Shown: piece by piece, positions 28,866 through 35,302 of the stretch
Numbering within the stretch: the stretch's first letter is position 1
Layout: every line of letters starts with the position of its first letter
Source of the DNA: a virus
Reading direction: 5' to 3' (one strand)
DNA: 35,758 bases
Virus record (IMG/VR): IMGVR_UViG_3300021130_000009
Location: 1-35,758 of that record
The notes under the pieces: model-generated
The model's database searches: none
The model's input: the letters and a program-made list of their open reading frames with translations, nothing else
Told to the model about the DNA's origin: nothing
Program-made: the position numbers and the translations under genes

Positions 28866-30817
28866 TGTCAGACGATATTGAAGTCCCTGGACTAAAATTC
28901 CTAGGTGATTCTAATGTCACCATTGCACCGGCACCTGATAAATATAAGGATATGCCTACACCGGCATTTGCTCCTAAATCTGCGCCGGATGTAGCTGACC
29001 TTCAGCCTGACCTTCTTGACCGTGTAACAAAGCTTAAAGACCTTTGGAAAAACAATAAAGAACTAAACCCTAAAGGCGAAGATTTGCCTATTACTAGCGG
29101 TTATAGAACCCTAGAACAACAACGTGCAGAATACAAGAACCGTTTAAGCAATCCTAATTTAGTAGCTGAACCTGGTAAAAGCCGACACGAAAAAGGCGAT
29201 GCAATTGACATTCATCCACGTGTTCCTGATTCATTACTTGCACAAGTAGGTTTGCATCGTCCATTTGGCGCTAAAGACCCAGTTCACGTACAAATCAATC
29301 CTGATTTACCGTACGAATCTAAAGTAGAACCTAATACTGGTGATGACATTGAAATTCCAGGATTAAAGTTTGTTGACCAAAATTACGAAAAACCTAAAAA
29401 TTGGTTTGAAGAATTTAAAAAACCATTGCATGAAATGTCAATGGAAGATTGGAAAAAGAATAGTTTAGCCGCACCAATAATAGCTTACACCGCTGGCAGT
29501 ATGCCGATAATTGGCGATGAAGCAATGAAAAAAGAAGCAGAAGCTAATCTTATTGGAAAATATGAAGCCGCCAAACAAGGGGTTAAATCATTTGCAGAAC
29601 ATCCTAGTGAATCTATTTCTAATGTTGCAAAAGCTATTTATGAAAATCCAGGACGTTTTGCTGGTGAAACTCTTAAAGGCGCAATTTATGACCCTGAATT
29701 TGCAGTTAGAACACCATTAGGCGGTATGATTGCAAAAACGGCAGAAAAAACAGGAAATGCACTTTCCGAAATTGATAAAACAATTGGTCGCAATGTTAAA
29801 GCTGGAACGATTGGAAACATTGCAACTGACATAATGGGTATTCCTATTGATAAAAGCGGTGAAGTATTACGCGAAGCCGCACGTTCAGGTTACGCCAATC
29901 CACGTAGTGTTTCTGAACTTGCTGAAAATATGCGTGGCAATGTATCACCAGCAGATTTGGTTGAAAAATTCCGTTCTGCATTAGAAAACACACGTCATGC
30001 ACGTAGCGAAGCTTATAAAGAAGGAATTGCTACAACCAAAGGCAATCAAGTATTTTTGGATTTCAAACCTATTCGTGAAGAATTTAATAAGACACTTGAA
30101 ACTCTCAAATCTAGGGGTGTTGGTGGCGTAGAAGCTTCTAAAGTTGGTCCTGAAACAATGTCCAAAGTTAACGAAATTAAAGGCATTTTGGACGAATGGG
30201 AAAATAAACCTGAACTTCATACTGCTGGCGGATTAGATGACCTTAAACAACGTATTGATGACGTTTACACACAGGGCATGACAAATCAAGCAAAACGTGT
30301 TCTTACCAATACTCGTAACAAAGTAAAAGACACCATTGTTAAGCAAGACAAAAATTATGAAAAAACAATGGCCGAATATGAAGAAGCTTTGGCTACTGAA
30401 CGTGAAATTGAAAAATCTTTAGGCCTTGGTTCAAAAGCTTCTGTTGACCTTACATTGCGCCGTCTTAAAACAATGATGGGTCCAACATCCACCATGGGTA
30501 ATGAATTTAGACGTGAATTAACACGTCAATTGGAAGAATCCGGCGGTAAGAATTTAATGGAAGCATTGGCTGGTCAATCATTAAAAGAATGGCACCCATC
30601 CGGTTTAGCTGGTCCAGCCATGGGAATGAACGCTTTATATACTACTGGACGTGTTTTATCAGGCGATTTAACACCATTGTCAGGGTTAGCTATTCCATTC
30701 CAAAGCCCAAGAGTAATGGGCGAATTAATGTATAAAGGTGGCCAAGTTGCTAGAAAAGCAGTTGAAGCCAAACAAGCCGCAAAAACAAAATTAAGTGAAT
30801 TAACTTCTAGGAAATAA
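28865..30817 (+). CDS. Ejection protein with M15 (VanY-like) peptidase domain, P22 gp16 position
   Basis: A 650-residue protein. LPITSGYRTLEQQRAEYKNR, then SRHEKGDAIDIH and PVHVQI give the zinc site of M15 D-Ala-D-Ala peptidases: H108, D115 and H141. The domain should cut peptidoglycan cross-links during DNA entry. The decapeptide DDIEVPGLKF occurs at residues 3-12 and again as DDIEIPGLKF just after the peptidase, so the domain is bracketed by a repeat. Residues about 200-650 are helical and Ala/Lys/Glu-rich, as in large ejected proteins. It is the third of three consecutive candidate ejection genes. Confidence 0.75.
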   Translation: MSDDIEVPGLKFLGDSNVTIAPAPDKYKDMPTPAFAPKSAPDVADLQPDLLDRVTKLKDLWKNNKELNPKGEDLPITSGYRTLEQQRAEYKNRLSNPNLVAEPGKSRHEKGDAIDIHPRVPDSLLAQVGLHRPFGAKDPVHVQINPDLPYESKVEPNTGDDIEIPGLKFVDQNYEKPKNWFEEFKKPLHEMSMEDWKKNSLAAPIIAYTAGSMPIIGDEAMKKEAEANLIGKYEAAKQGVKSFAEHPSESISNVAKAIYENPGRFAGETLKGAIYDPEFAVRTPLGGMIAKTAEKTGNALSEIDKTIGRNVKAGTIGNIATDIMGIPIDKSGEVLREAARSGYANPRSVSELAENMRGNVSPADLVEKFRSALENTRHARSEAYKEGIATTKGNQVFLDFKPIREEFNKTLETLKSRGVGGVEASKVGPETMSKVNEIKGILDEWENKPELHTAGGLDDLKQRIDDVYTQGMTNQAKRVLTNTRNKVKDTIVKQDKNYEKTMAEYEEALATEREIEKSLGLGSKASVDLTLRRLKTMMGPTSTMGNEFRRELTRQLEESGGKNLMEALAGQSLKEWHPSGLAGPAMGMNALYTTGRVLSGDLTPLSGLAIPFQSPRVMGELMYKGGQVARKAVEAKQAAKTKLSELTSRK

Positions 30818-30819
30818 TT

Positions 30820-31569
30820 ATGGCAAGTGTACTTTTATCCCCAGTTGGTAACGGCCAACAATTTTTTGATAACAATGGCGTACCCTTGTCCGGTGGATTA
30901 ATTTACACCTACCAAGCTGGTTCTAGCACTTTGTTGACTACTTATACAACTGTTAACGGTAATATTGCTAACGCTAACCCTATTGTTCTAGATGCAAGCG
31001 GTCGTCCAGCAAATGAAATTTGGATGCAATCAGGATATAGCTATAAGTTTGTTATTCAAACTTCAGGCGGTTCTACATTGCAAACTTTGGACAATTTATA
31101 CCCAATTTTGCAAAATGCTCCAGCTACATCACCAGCATTGCCAAGTGGTGCTATTTTGTTATGGTCAGGCTCAATTGGTTCTATTCCTTCAGGCTATGTA
31201 ATTTGTGACGGTACAAACTCAACCCCTGACTTACGTGACCGTTTTGTGGTTGCCGCTGGTAATCTTTATTCAGTAGGACAAACAGGCGGTAGTGCGGATG
31301 CTATTGTTGTAAGCCATACCCATACTGCAACTTCTACTTCTACTGTTACAGACCCAGGACACTTCCATAATTCTTATGGTAATGGAGCACCTAATGGTGG
31401 TGGCGCTGGTAGCGCATTAACAAGCGGTGGAAATAGTCCATTGGCAACTCAATCCGCAGTAACTGGCATTACAGTAGCAACATCTACAACCAATGCTTCT
31501 GCTGGTGTAAGCGGTACTGGTGCAAATAATCCACTTTATTACGCATTAGCGTACATCATGAAAACTTAA
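30820..31569 (+). CDS. Tail fibre with head-binding N-terminus and collar-like C-terminus
   Basis: A 249-residue protein. Residues 1-95 (GQQFFDNNGVPLSGGLIYTY, NPIVLDASGRPANEIWM) match the N-terminal attachment domain of podovirus fibres. PSGAILLWSGSIGSIPSGYV followed by CDGTNSTPDLRDRFVVAAG is the phage tail-collar domain, and HTHTATS and HFHN provide HxH pairs that bind metal in the trimeric shaft of related fibres. It is the second fibre in this genome and lies between ejection genes and the lysis cassette. Confidence 0.8.
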   Translation: MASVLLSPVGNGQQFFDNNGVPLSGGLIYTYQAGSSTLLTTYTTVNGNIANANPIVLDASGRPANEIWMQSGYSYKFVIQTSGGSTLQTLDNLYPILQNAPATSPALPSGAILLWSGSIGSIPSGYVICDGTNSTPDLRDRFVVAAGNLYSVGQTGGSADAIVVSHTHTATSTSTVTDPGHFHNSYGNGAPNGGGAGSALTSGGNSPLATQSAVTGITVATSTTNASAGVSGTGANNPLYYALAYIMKT

Positions 31570-31787
31570 TGGGTAAAATTATGGTTGAAATTGACCCAGT
31601 TAAAGTCGGTGTAATGTGGCAAAAAGTAGAAGCCATGGAACGAGAAATGACAGAAATGCGTTCCGATGTAAAAGAATTGCTTGCTATGGCTAATAAAGGC
31701 CGTGGTGGCTTTTGGGTAGGAATGATGGTGGTATCAGGTATCAGTTCTTTAATTGGCTTTATTGCTCATTATTTCACTTCAAAATGA
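31569..31787 (+). CDS. Membrane-anchored coiled-coil protein, lysis region
   Basis: A 72-residue protein: a charged helix (WQKVEAMEREMTEMRSDVKE) followed by a single C-terminal transmembrane segment (FWVGMMVVSGISSLIGFIAH). This layout is common in proteins next to holins. It overlaps the fibre stop by one base and the next gene by four. Haemolysin-XhlA-type lysis helper is the closest guess. Confidence 0.6.
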   Translation: MGKIMVEIDPVKVGVMWQKVEAMEREMTEMRSDVKELLAMANKGRGGFWVGMMVVSGISSLIGFIAHYFTSK

Positions 31788-32014
31788 ACGAAATATTAAC
31801 GCATATTCTTACTGGCAAAGATAATCAAACTCATGACATTGCAAGATGGGCATGGGCTTTGGGATTCTTTGTAGTAGCTAGTGCCGCTATATACCTTATT
31901 TATGCCGGCCATGAAATAAGTCTTACAGAATTGGCTGGTGCATTAGGTATTGTATCGGGTTCAGGTGCGGCTTCTGTTGCCGCTAAACAAATGTCGGGGT
32001 CAGAGCCGCAATGA
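31784..32014 (+). CDS. Putative holin-like membrane protein
   Basis: ATG 31784 (ATGA overlap with the preceding stop) gives 76 residues. One strong transmembrane segment (WALGFFVVASAAIYLIYAG) is followed by an amphipathic Ala/Gly stretch (AGALGIVSGSGAASVAAK) that could be a second. The N-terminus is hydrophilic. The size and placement fit a holin or antiholin, but two other membrane proteins compete for that role in this cassette. Confidence 0.55.
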   Translation: MNEILTHILTGKDNQTHDIARWAWALGFFVVASAAIYLIYAGHEISLTELAGALGIVSGSGAASVAAKQMSGSEPQ

Positions 32015-32559
32015 TTTATTTAATCTATTTGATACTTGTTCCTATTAGTCTATTAATAACGTTTATAGGGGTTGTTTTAGCACCTTTAATGGTTTTATTT
32101 AAAAAAAACAAATTATGGTGGTGCGACAATCATTCATACCAAGCTATTGGTCCTGTTTTGCCAAGTTGGCTTAATTGGTTTAATACACCTGACAATACGT
32201 TAAACGGTGATGCTACTTTTCAAAGTCAAAACCCACCTAGCTATTGGTCAAAAGTTAAATGGTTATGGCGCAACCCTGCGTATAGCTTTGCATTACGGTA
32301 TTTAGCAATGCCATATACCACTAGCGTAGCTGGCGACCCTACTATTAAGGACAATGACAATGCAAAAGCGGGCTGGTGTTTGGTTCACGCTAATGGACTA
32401 TTTCAATTTGTGTTTATTGCCCCTATTGGGTTTAGCCGTTGTATTTATGTTAATTTGGGGTGGAATGTACGTGGTTTGGTTGATGTTAATGTCAATCCTA
32501 AACCGCAAACATGGCAAGCTACTTTTGTTTTTTCACCAAGAATATCGGGGTTTAGATGA
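32011..32559 (+). CDS. DUF7338-like phage membrane protein
   Basis: A 182-residue protein. Two closely spaced hydrophobic stretches make up the first 33 residues (LIYLILVPISLLITFIGVVL). The rest contains WFNTPDNTLNGDATFQ, WRNPAYSFALRYLA and a Trp/Tyr-rich soluble part, which I recognise from a conserved protein in the lysis region of betaproteobacterial phages (DUF7338, from memory). Function unknown. ATGA overlaps on both sides. Confidence 0.65.
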   Translation: MIYLIYLILVPISLLITFIGVVLAPLMVLFKKNKLWWCDNHSYQAIGPVLPSWLNWFNTPDNTLNGDATFQSQNPPSYWSKVKWLWRNPAYSFALRYLAMPYTTSVAGDPTIKDNDNAKAGWCLVHANGLFQFVFIAPIGFSRCIYVNLGWNVRGLVDVNVNPKPQTWQATFVFSPRISGFR

Positions 32560-32954
32560 TTGATTATGTCAAAATTAGCATACTTGGCGCTATTTGCGTT
32601 GTTATTTTTGGGTCCGGTTATTGGATGGGGTATTCACGATATATTGAGTACAAAAAGTCGGTTGAAATTGCCGCCAAGGAACAAGAAGCAAAAGTCGAAT
32701 CAATCCAAAAGCAACACGAATTAGTCACAAAAGGAATACAAGATGAATATGATGCGAAATTGGCTTTGCTCCGTCAGTATTATTCTAACGGGGTGCGCCA
32801 GCCCAATACCAGCAACGTGTCCGGCATTTCCAACACCGCCAAGTTCTTTGATGCAACAACCGCCTACAATCAACTTGTTACAGATTGCTCCCAAACAACC
32901 CTAATGTTGGTGGAATTGCAAAAATGGCTTATTGAAAGCGCAGAAACAAAATGA
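32556..32954 (+). CDS. Rz: Rz-like inner-membrane spanin
   Basis: A 132-residue protein with an N-terminal anchor (ISILGAICVVIFGSGYWMGY), a long periplasmic coiled coil (EIAAKEQEAKVESIQKQHEL) and the Rz-type end (LVTDCSQTTLMLVELQKWLI). i-Spanins of this plan reach across the periplasm to an outer-membrane lipoprotein and fuse the two membranes in the last step of lysis. The partner gene, Rz1, lies wholly inside this one in another frame at 32743-32904. It overlaps the neighbours by ATGA junctions. Confidence 0.85.
   Translation: MIDYVKISILGAICVVIFGSGYWMGYSRYIEYKKSVEIAAKEQEAKVESIQKQHELVTKGIQDEYDAKLALLRQYYSNGVRQPNTSNVSGISNTAKFFDATTAYNQLVTDCSQTTLMLVELQKWLIESAETK
32743..32904 (+). CDS. Rz1: Rz1-like outer-membrane lipoprotein spanin, embedded in Rz
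   Basis: Frame from ATG 32743 to TAA 32902-32904, 53 residues, wholly nested in Rz in the +1 frame. The sequence starts MNMMRNWLCSVSIILTGCAS: positive start, hydrophobic core and a perfect lipobox LTGC with lipidation expected at Cys18. The mature 36 residues are proline-rich (CPAFPTPPSS and onward), as in lambda Rz1. AAGGAA lies seven bases before the ATG. Two further in-frame ATGs (32749, 32752) are possible starts. Size, lipobox, Pro content and nesting all fit. Confidence 0.88.
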   Translation: MNMMRNWLCSVSIILTGCASPIPATCPAFPTPPSSLMQQPPTINLLQIAPKQP

Positions 32955-33163
32955 ATCATAAAGAACACGTTATTAAAGTAGCCACTTATTCATTAGTGAC
33001 CATTATTTTGGCCATGGTTTTTATGTTTGTTTATGCCGTAATTGACCCAAATACTGATGACAAAATTGTATTTTCTATTGTTGGACCTAGTTTTCAAACA
33101 ATTGTAGGTGGGTTTATTGGTTTAATTACCGGCATCAAAATAGGCGAAATTGATGAACGTTGA
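32951..33163 (+). CDS. Two-transmembrane protein, candidate holin
   Basis: A 70-residue protein with two hydrophobic helices (YSLVTIILAMVFMFVYAVID and QTIVGGFIGLITGIKIG) joined by a charged turn, the topology of class II holins. It lies directly between the spanins and the endolysin, overlapping both. This makes it the best holin candidate on position, with the 76-residue protein at 31784 as alternative or antiholin. Confidence 0.6.
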   Translation: MNHKEHVIKVATYSLVTIILAMVFMFVYAVIDPNTDDKIVFSIVGPSFQTIVGGFIGLITGIKIGEIDER

Positions 33164-33743
33164 GCAATTGACTGTCCTTGGAATTGACCAAAAGTGGCTT
33201 GAACCATTAAATGCGGTGTTTCAAAAATACGATATTAGTACGCCAAAACGCCAGGCTGGATTTATAGGACAATGCCAACATGAATCAAACAACTTTCGAA
33301 CTTTGGAAGAGAACCTTCATTACTCTGCCGCTGGACTTATGGGTACATGGCCCTCAAGATTTCCTAGTCTTGATGTGGCTGAACAATATGCTCAAAATCC
33401 ACAAAAAATTGCTGACAAAGTGTATGCCGGAAGAATGGGCAACAATGAAGATGGGGACGGCTGGAAATACCACGGTAGGGGCGTTATTCAGTTAACCGGC
33501 AAGGATAACTATGCTTTTTGCGGACAAGCGCTTAAACTACCATTATTGGACAATCCTGACCTATTGTTAGAGCCAATGAACGCCGCAATGTCGGCTGGAT
33601 GGTTTTGGAATAAAAAAGGATTAAATTCTGCCGCTGACGTGTCAGGTTGGGAAGAAGTTACTAGAAAAATTAACGGCGGAGTGTTGGGTTTAAACGACAG
33701 AATTGCTAAAATTAATCAAGCATTACAAATCTTGGAAGGATAA
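33153..33743 (+). CDS. Endolysin, glycoside hydrolase family 19
   Basis: ATG 33153 gives 196 residues; an in-frame TTG three bases earlier is unlikely. CQHESNNFRTLEENLHYSAA (41-60) holds the two catalytic glutamates of GH19 lysozymes (E44, and E52 or E53). YAGRMGNNEDGDGWKYHGRG and VIQLTGKDNY form the substrate groove. There is no signal peptide, so it needs the holin to reach the wall, where it cuts the glycan strands. The start lies within the last 11 bases of the membrane-protein gene. Confidence 0.9.
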   Translation: MNVEQLTVLGIDQKWLEPLNAVFQKYDISTPKRQAGFIGQCQHESNNFRTLEENLHYSAAGLMGTWPSRFPSLDVAEQYAQNPQKIADKVYAGRMGNNEDGDGWKYHGRGVIQLTGKDNYAFCGQALKLPLLDNPDLLLEPMNAAMSAGWFWNKKGLNSAADVSGWEEVTRKINGGVLGLNDRIAKINQALQILEG

Positions 33744-33746
33744 AAA

Positions 33747-33950
33747 ATGGCTACAAATTTTAAAGTTACCGGCAAATTGGGTAATTCACCAAAAGAACAT
33801 TACATTGTTTTGCGTGAACATGAAAAATCTACTGAAAACGAATTGCATCGTTTAGAAGATAAGCTTAAAAAACACGAATCATTGCCAGCAAGCAAGGCAC
33901 ATGGGAAATCCCAAAAGGAAGCCCCATTGCCTAATATGCGTAAATATTAA
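33747..33950 (+). CDS. Small basic hypothetical protein, last rightward gene
   Basis: A 67-residue protein starting three bases after the endolysin stop. A helical charged middle (HEKSTENELHRLEDKLKKHE) is followed by a Lys/Pro end. Its stop overlaps the stop of the convergent gene by four bases, so no room remains for a bidirectional terminator. Function unknown. Confidence 0.6.
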   Translation: MATNFKVTGKLGNSPKEHYIVLREHEKSTENELHRLEDKLKKHESLPASKAHGKSQKEAPLPNMRKY

Positions 33951-34150
33951 CGAATACGGGCGACTTTAGCACGGCGCAATACTTGTTCGTATTGCTCTTT
34001 TGCGTGGTCGTCCAATTGACGTAATGGAAGGTTTTGATAGTATTTCCATTTGTCACGATATTCTTGAAGTTCTGACGGTGGCACCCAGCCAAGTAAACGC
34101 CAGCGAATAGTAATATCAGTTCCAGCGGCCGTCCAAATATGTTCGTTCAT
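33947..34150 (-). CDS. Small phage hypothetical protein
   Basis: A 67-residue protein. WVPPSELQEYRDKWKYYQNL and the basic end YEQVLRRAKVARIR are a pattern I have met in many early-region phage proteins with no known function. It is the last gene of the leftward block and overlaps its upstream neighbour by four bases. Confidence 0.6.
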   Translation of the reverse strand: MNEHIWTAAGTDITIRWRLLGWVPPSELQEYRDKWKYYQNLPLRQLDDHAKEQYEQVLRRAKVARIR

Positions 34151-34344
34151 AATATTTCCTCAAGTTCGTCAGTAATATTAATTGCATAAGCCCTGGCCGT
34201 TGGTTCATGGCCGTTTGAATAATCATCAATCTTTTTAATTGCTTCATGTATAGCCGTATTCCAGGCTAATTCCCAAAGCTTTTGAGCCGTACCCCCTTTT
34301 GGAGCATTAGGAAACTGTTTTTTAAATTCTTCAATTCGTTTCAT
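34147..34344 (-). CDS. Small helical hypothetical protein
   Basis: A 65-residue protein, mostly helical (AQKLWELAWNTAIHEAIKKI). No recognised family. It starts 14 bases before the end of the upstream gene and ends in an ATGA overlap with the downstream one, so it is co-translated in the leftward block. Confidence 0.55.
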   Translation of the reverse strand: MKRIEEFKKQFPNAPKGGTAQKLWELAWNTAIHEAIKKIDDYSNGHEPTARAYAINITDELEEIL

Positions 34345-34534
34345 TTTTTCTCGCTTCCATCATTGCATCAGCCATTGCATAACAAGCTTTAGCCATTTCA
34401 TCGCTATCTTTGCAAACTTCATTCCAAGTAAATCCTTGAAGCAAAGTAGGTGCTACTGATGCTGCAAAATAATCACGCAAATCCATTCCATATTCATAAG
34501 GTTTCATGCCATTGCCACAAGGAAATGCTTTCAT
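34331..34534 (-). CDS. Small phage protein ('GMDLRDYFAA ... MADAMMEAR')
   Basis: A 67-residue protein. GMDLRDYFAASVAPTLLQGF and the end KACYAMADAMMEAR are a widely shared pattern in phage early regions, usually listed as hypothetical. It overlaps the tiny membrane protein gene upstream as ATGA. Function unknown. Confidence 0.65.
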   Translation of the reverse strand: MKAFPCGNGMKPYEYGMDLRDYFAASVAPTLLQGFTWNEVCKDSDEMAKACYAMADAMMEARKNETN

Positions 34535-34626
34535 AAATGGTACACCCCTATTTCAAAGCCATAAACAACCACTAAAAATACGGCAATTGCCGCGCCCAAT
34601 AAACCACCTAATAAAAATTCTTTCAT
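34531..34626 (-). CDS. Tiny single-pass membrane protein (31 aa)
   Basis: Leftward frame from ATG 34626 to TGA 34533-34531, with AAGGAAAA six bases before the start. The product MKEFLLGGLLGAAIAVFLVV continues VYGFEIGVYHL: one transmembrane helix and almost nothing else. ATGA overlap with the next gene supports translation. It could be an early membrane effector; no family known. Confidence 0.55.
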   Translation of the reverse strand: MKEFLLGGLLGAAIAVFLVVVYGFEIGVYHL

Positions 34627-34643
34627 TTGTTTTCCTTGTTGGG

Positions 34644-34715
34644 TGACGGGCCAAAGTCTTTTTGTATAACAGTCGCTTCGTATAGCCGTTGCCGAATAGT
34701 GTCAATGGCCCGTCA
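34644..34715 (-). ncRNA. 72-base element closed by a perfect 10-bp inverted repeat
   Basis: TGACGGGCCA (34644-34653) pairs with TGGCCCGTCA (34706-34715). Inside, TTCG/CGAA can pair. The element fills the gap between the 92-residue gene and the tiny membrane gene in the leftward block. The length recalls a tRNA, but no T-loop or D-loop sequence is present on either strand. On the leftward strand a TTGACA lies inside the element. Attenuator, processing site or small RNA are all possible. Confidence 0.45.
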
Positions 34716-34719
34716 TTGA

Positions 34720-34998
34720 TTATTTTGCAGTTACTTTAAGAGTAATAACTGCGGTTGTTTTTGTGTATTTAGCAATAAGTTCTGCTGGTACATTTGCTTC
34801 AGCAAATACGGCTTTATTGTCAACGGTCGCACGTTGTGAAAGGGTAACGCAAGCTTTGAACAAATTGCCTTCAATGTGGCCTTCTTGTTGCTTAAGTTCA
34901 TTTTTGATTGCATCTGCTTGTTTTTCCAAGTCAGCAATTTGGGCCATTAACATACCCAATTGGTCAACTTTGCTTAACTGAATGTCAATTGCTTTCAT
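34720..34998 (-). CDS. Coiled-coil phage protein, first gene of second leftward block
   Basis: A 92-residue protein. The first half is a coiled coil (LGMLMAQIADLEKQADAIKN), the second a small alpha/beta part (EGNLFKACVTLSQRATVDNK, ending AVITLKVTAK). I recognise the layout from small phage proteins near recombination genes, sometimes likened to the Gam nuclease inhibitor, but without proof. AAAGGAATAAATC leads into the ATG. It is directly behind the operator-controlled promoter at 35042-35070. Confidence 0.65.
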   Translation of the reverse strand: MKAIDIQLSKVDQLGMLMAQIADLEKQADAIKNELKQQEGHIEGNLFKACVTLSQRATVDNKAVFAEANVPAELIAKYTKTTAVITLKVTAK

Positions 34999-35019
34999 GA
35001 TTTATTCCTTTATCTAATC

Positions 35020-35070
35020 ACGGCACCGTTGCCGTATTAGTAATTTACTAAAGAAATCTTTACCATGCAA
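35020..35070 (-). promoter_or_regulatory. Leftward early promoter with operator and leader hairpin (copy C)
   Basis: Leftward, TTGCAT (35070-35065) is the -35; the operator GGTAAAG-ATTT-CTTTAGT (35064-35047) fills the spacer; TAAATT (35047-35042) is the -10 at 17 bases. ACTAAT follows, then the hairpin ACGGCA-ACGG-TGCCGT (35035-35020). Every distance equals that of copy A at 2382-2431, and -10 is identical. It should drive the block from 34998 to 33947. Confidence 0.65.
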
Positions 35071-35097
35071 CAACTTTTTTACTAGGATTTATACCTA

Positions 35098-35302
35098 GTT
35101 GCAAAAAAGCAACAAGGCCGTATTTGGCAGTTGCTATCAATGGGTCAGAAAGCCGCAAAATTACCCAATTACTGCATCCTACGTTGGCGGCTTAACGCCC
35201 TAATAGGGGTGAGGTACTTGCAATCATGTATGTGAAGCATGAAAACACTCGCTTTCCCTCATGTAAGGTGGGCTACTAGTTTCTTTACACGTTCGCCCAA
35301 TG
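35098..35302. other. Noncoding region with nested stems and a possible pseudoknot
   Basis: No credible gene lies between the exonuclease stop and the promoter. CCTAGTTGC/GCAACAAGG (one mismatch, around 35093-35116) forms a hairpin. GCAGT (35127-35131) pairs with ACTGC (35171-35175) around TGGGT (35141-35145) / ACCCA (35163-35167). AGCCGC in that loop (35151-35156) can pair with GCGGCT downstream (35187-35192), making an H-type pseudoknot. CCCT/AGGG follows at 35198-35208. From about 35210 to 35302 I see no further structure. Strand and function are open. Confidence 0.4.

Noticed and set aside
34644-34715. tRNA gene
   Set aside because: Length and closing stem fit, but there is no GTTCGA-type T-loop, no D-arm pattern and no credible anticodon arm on either strand.
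35210-35302. Short frames in the wrap-around noncoding region (16-36 codons)
   Set aside because: None has a ribosome-binding site or a recognisable product.
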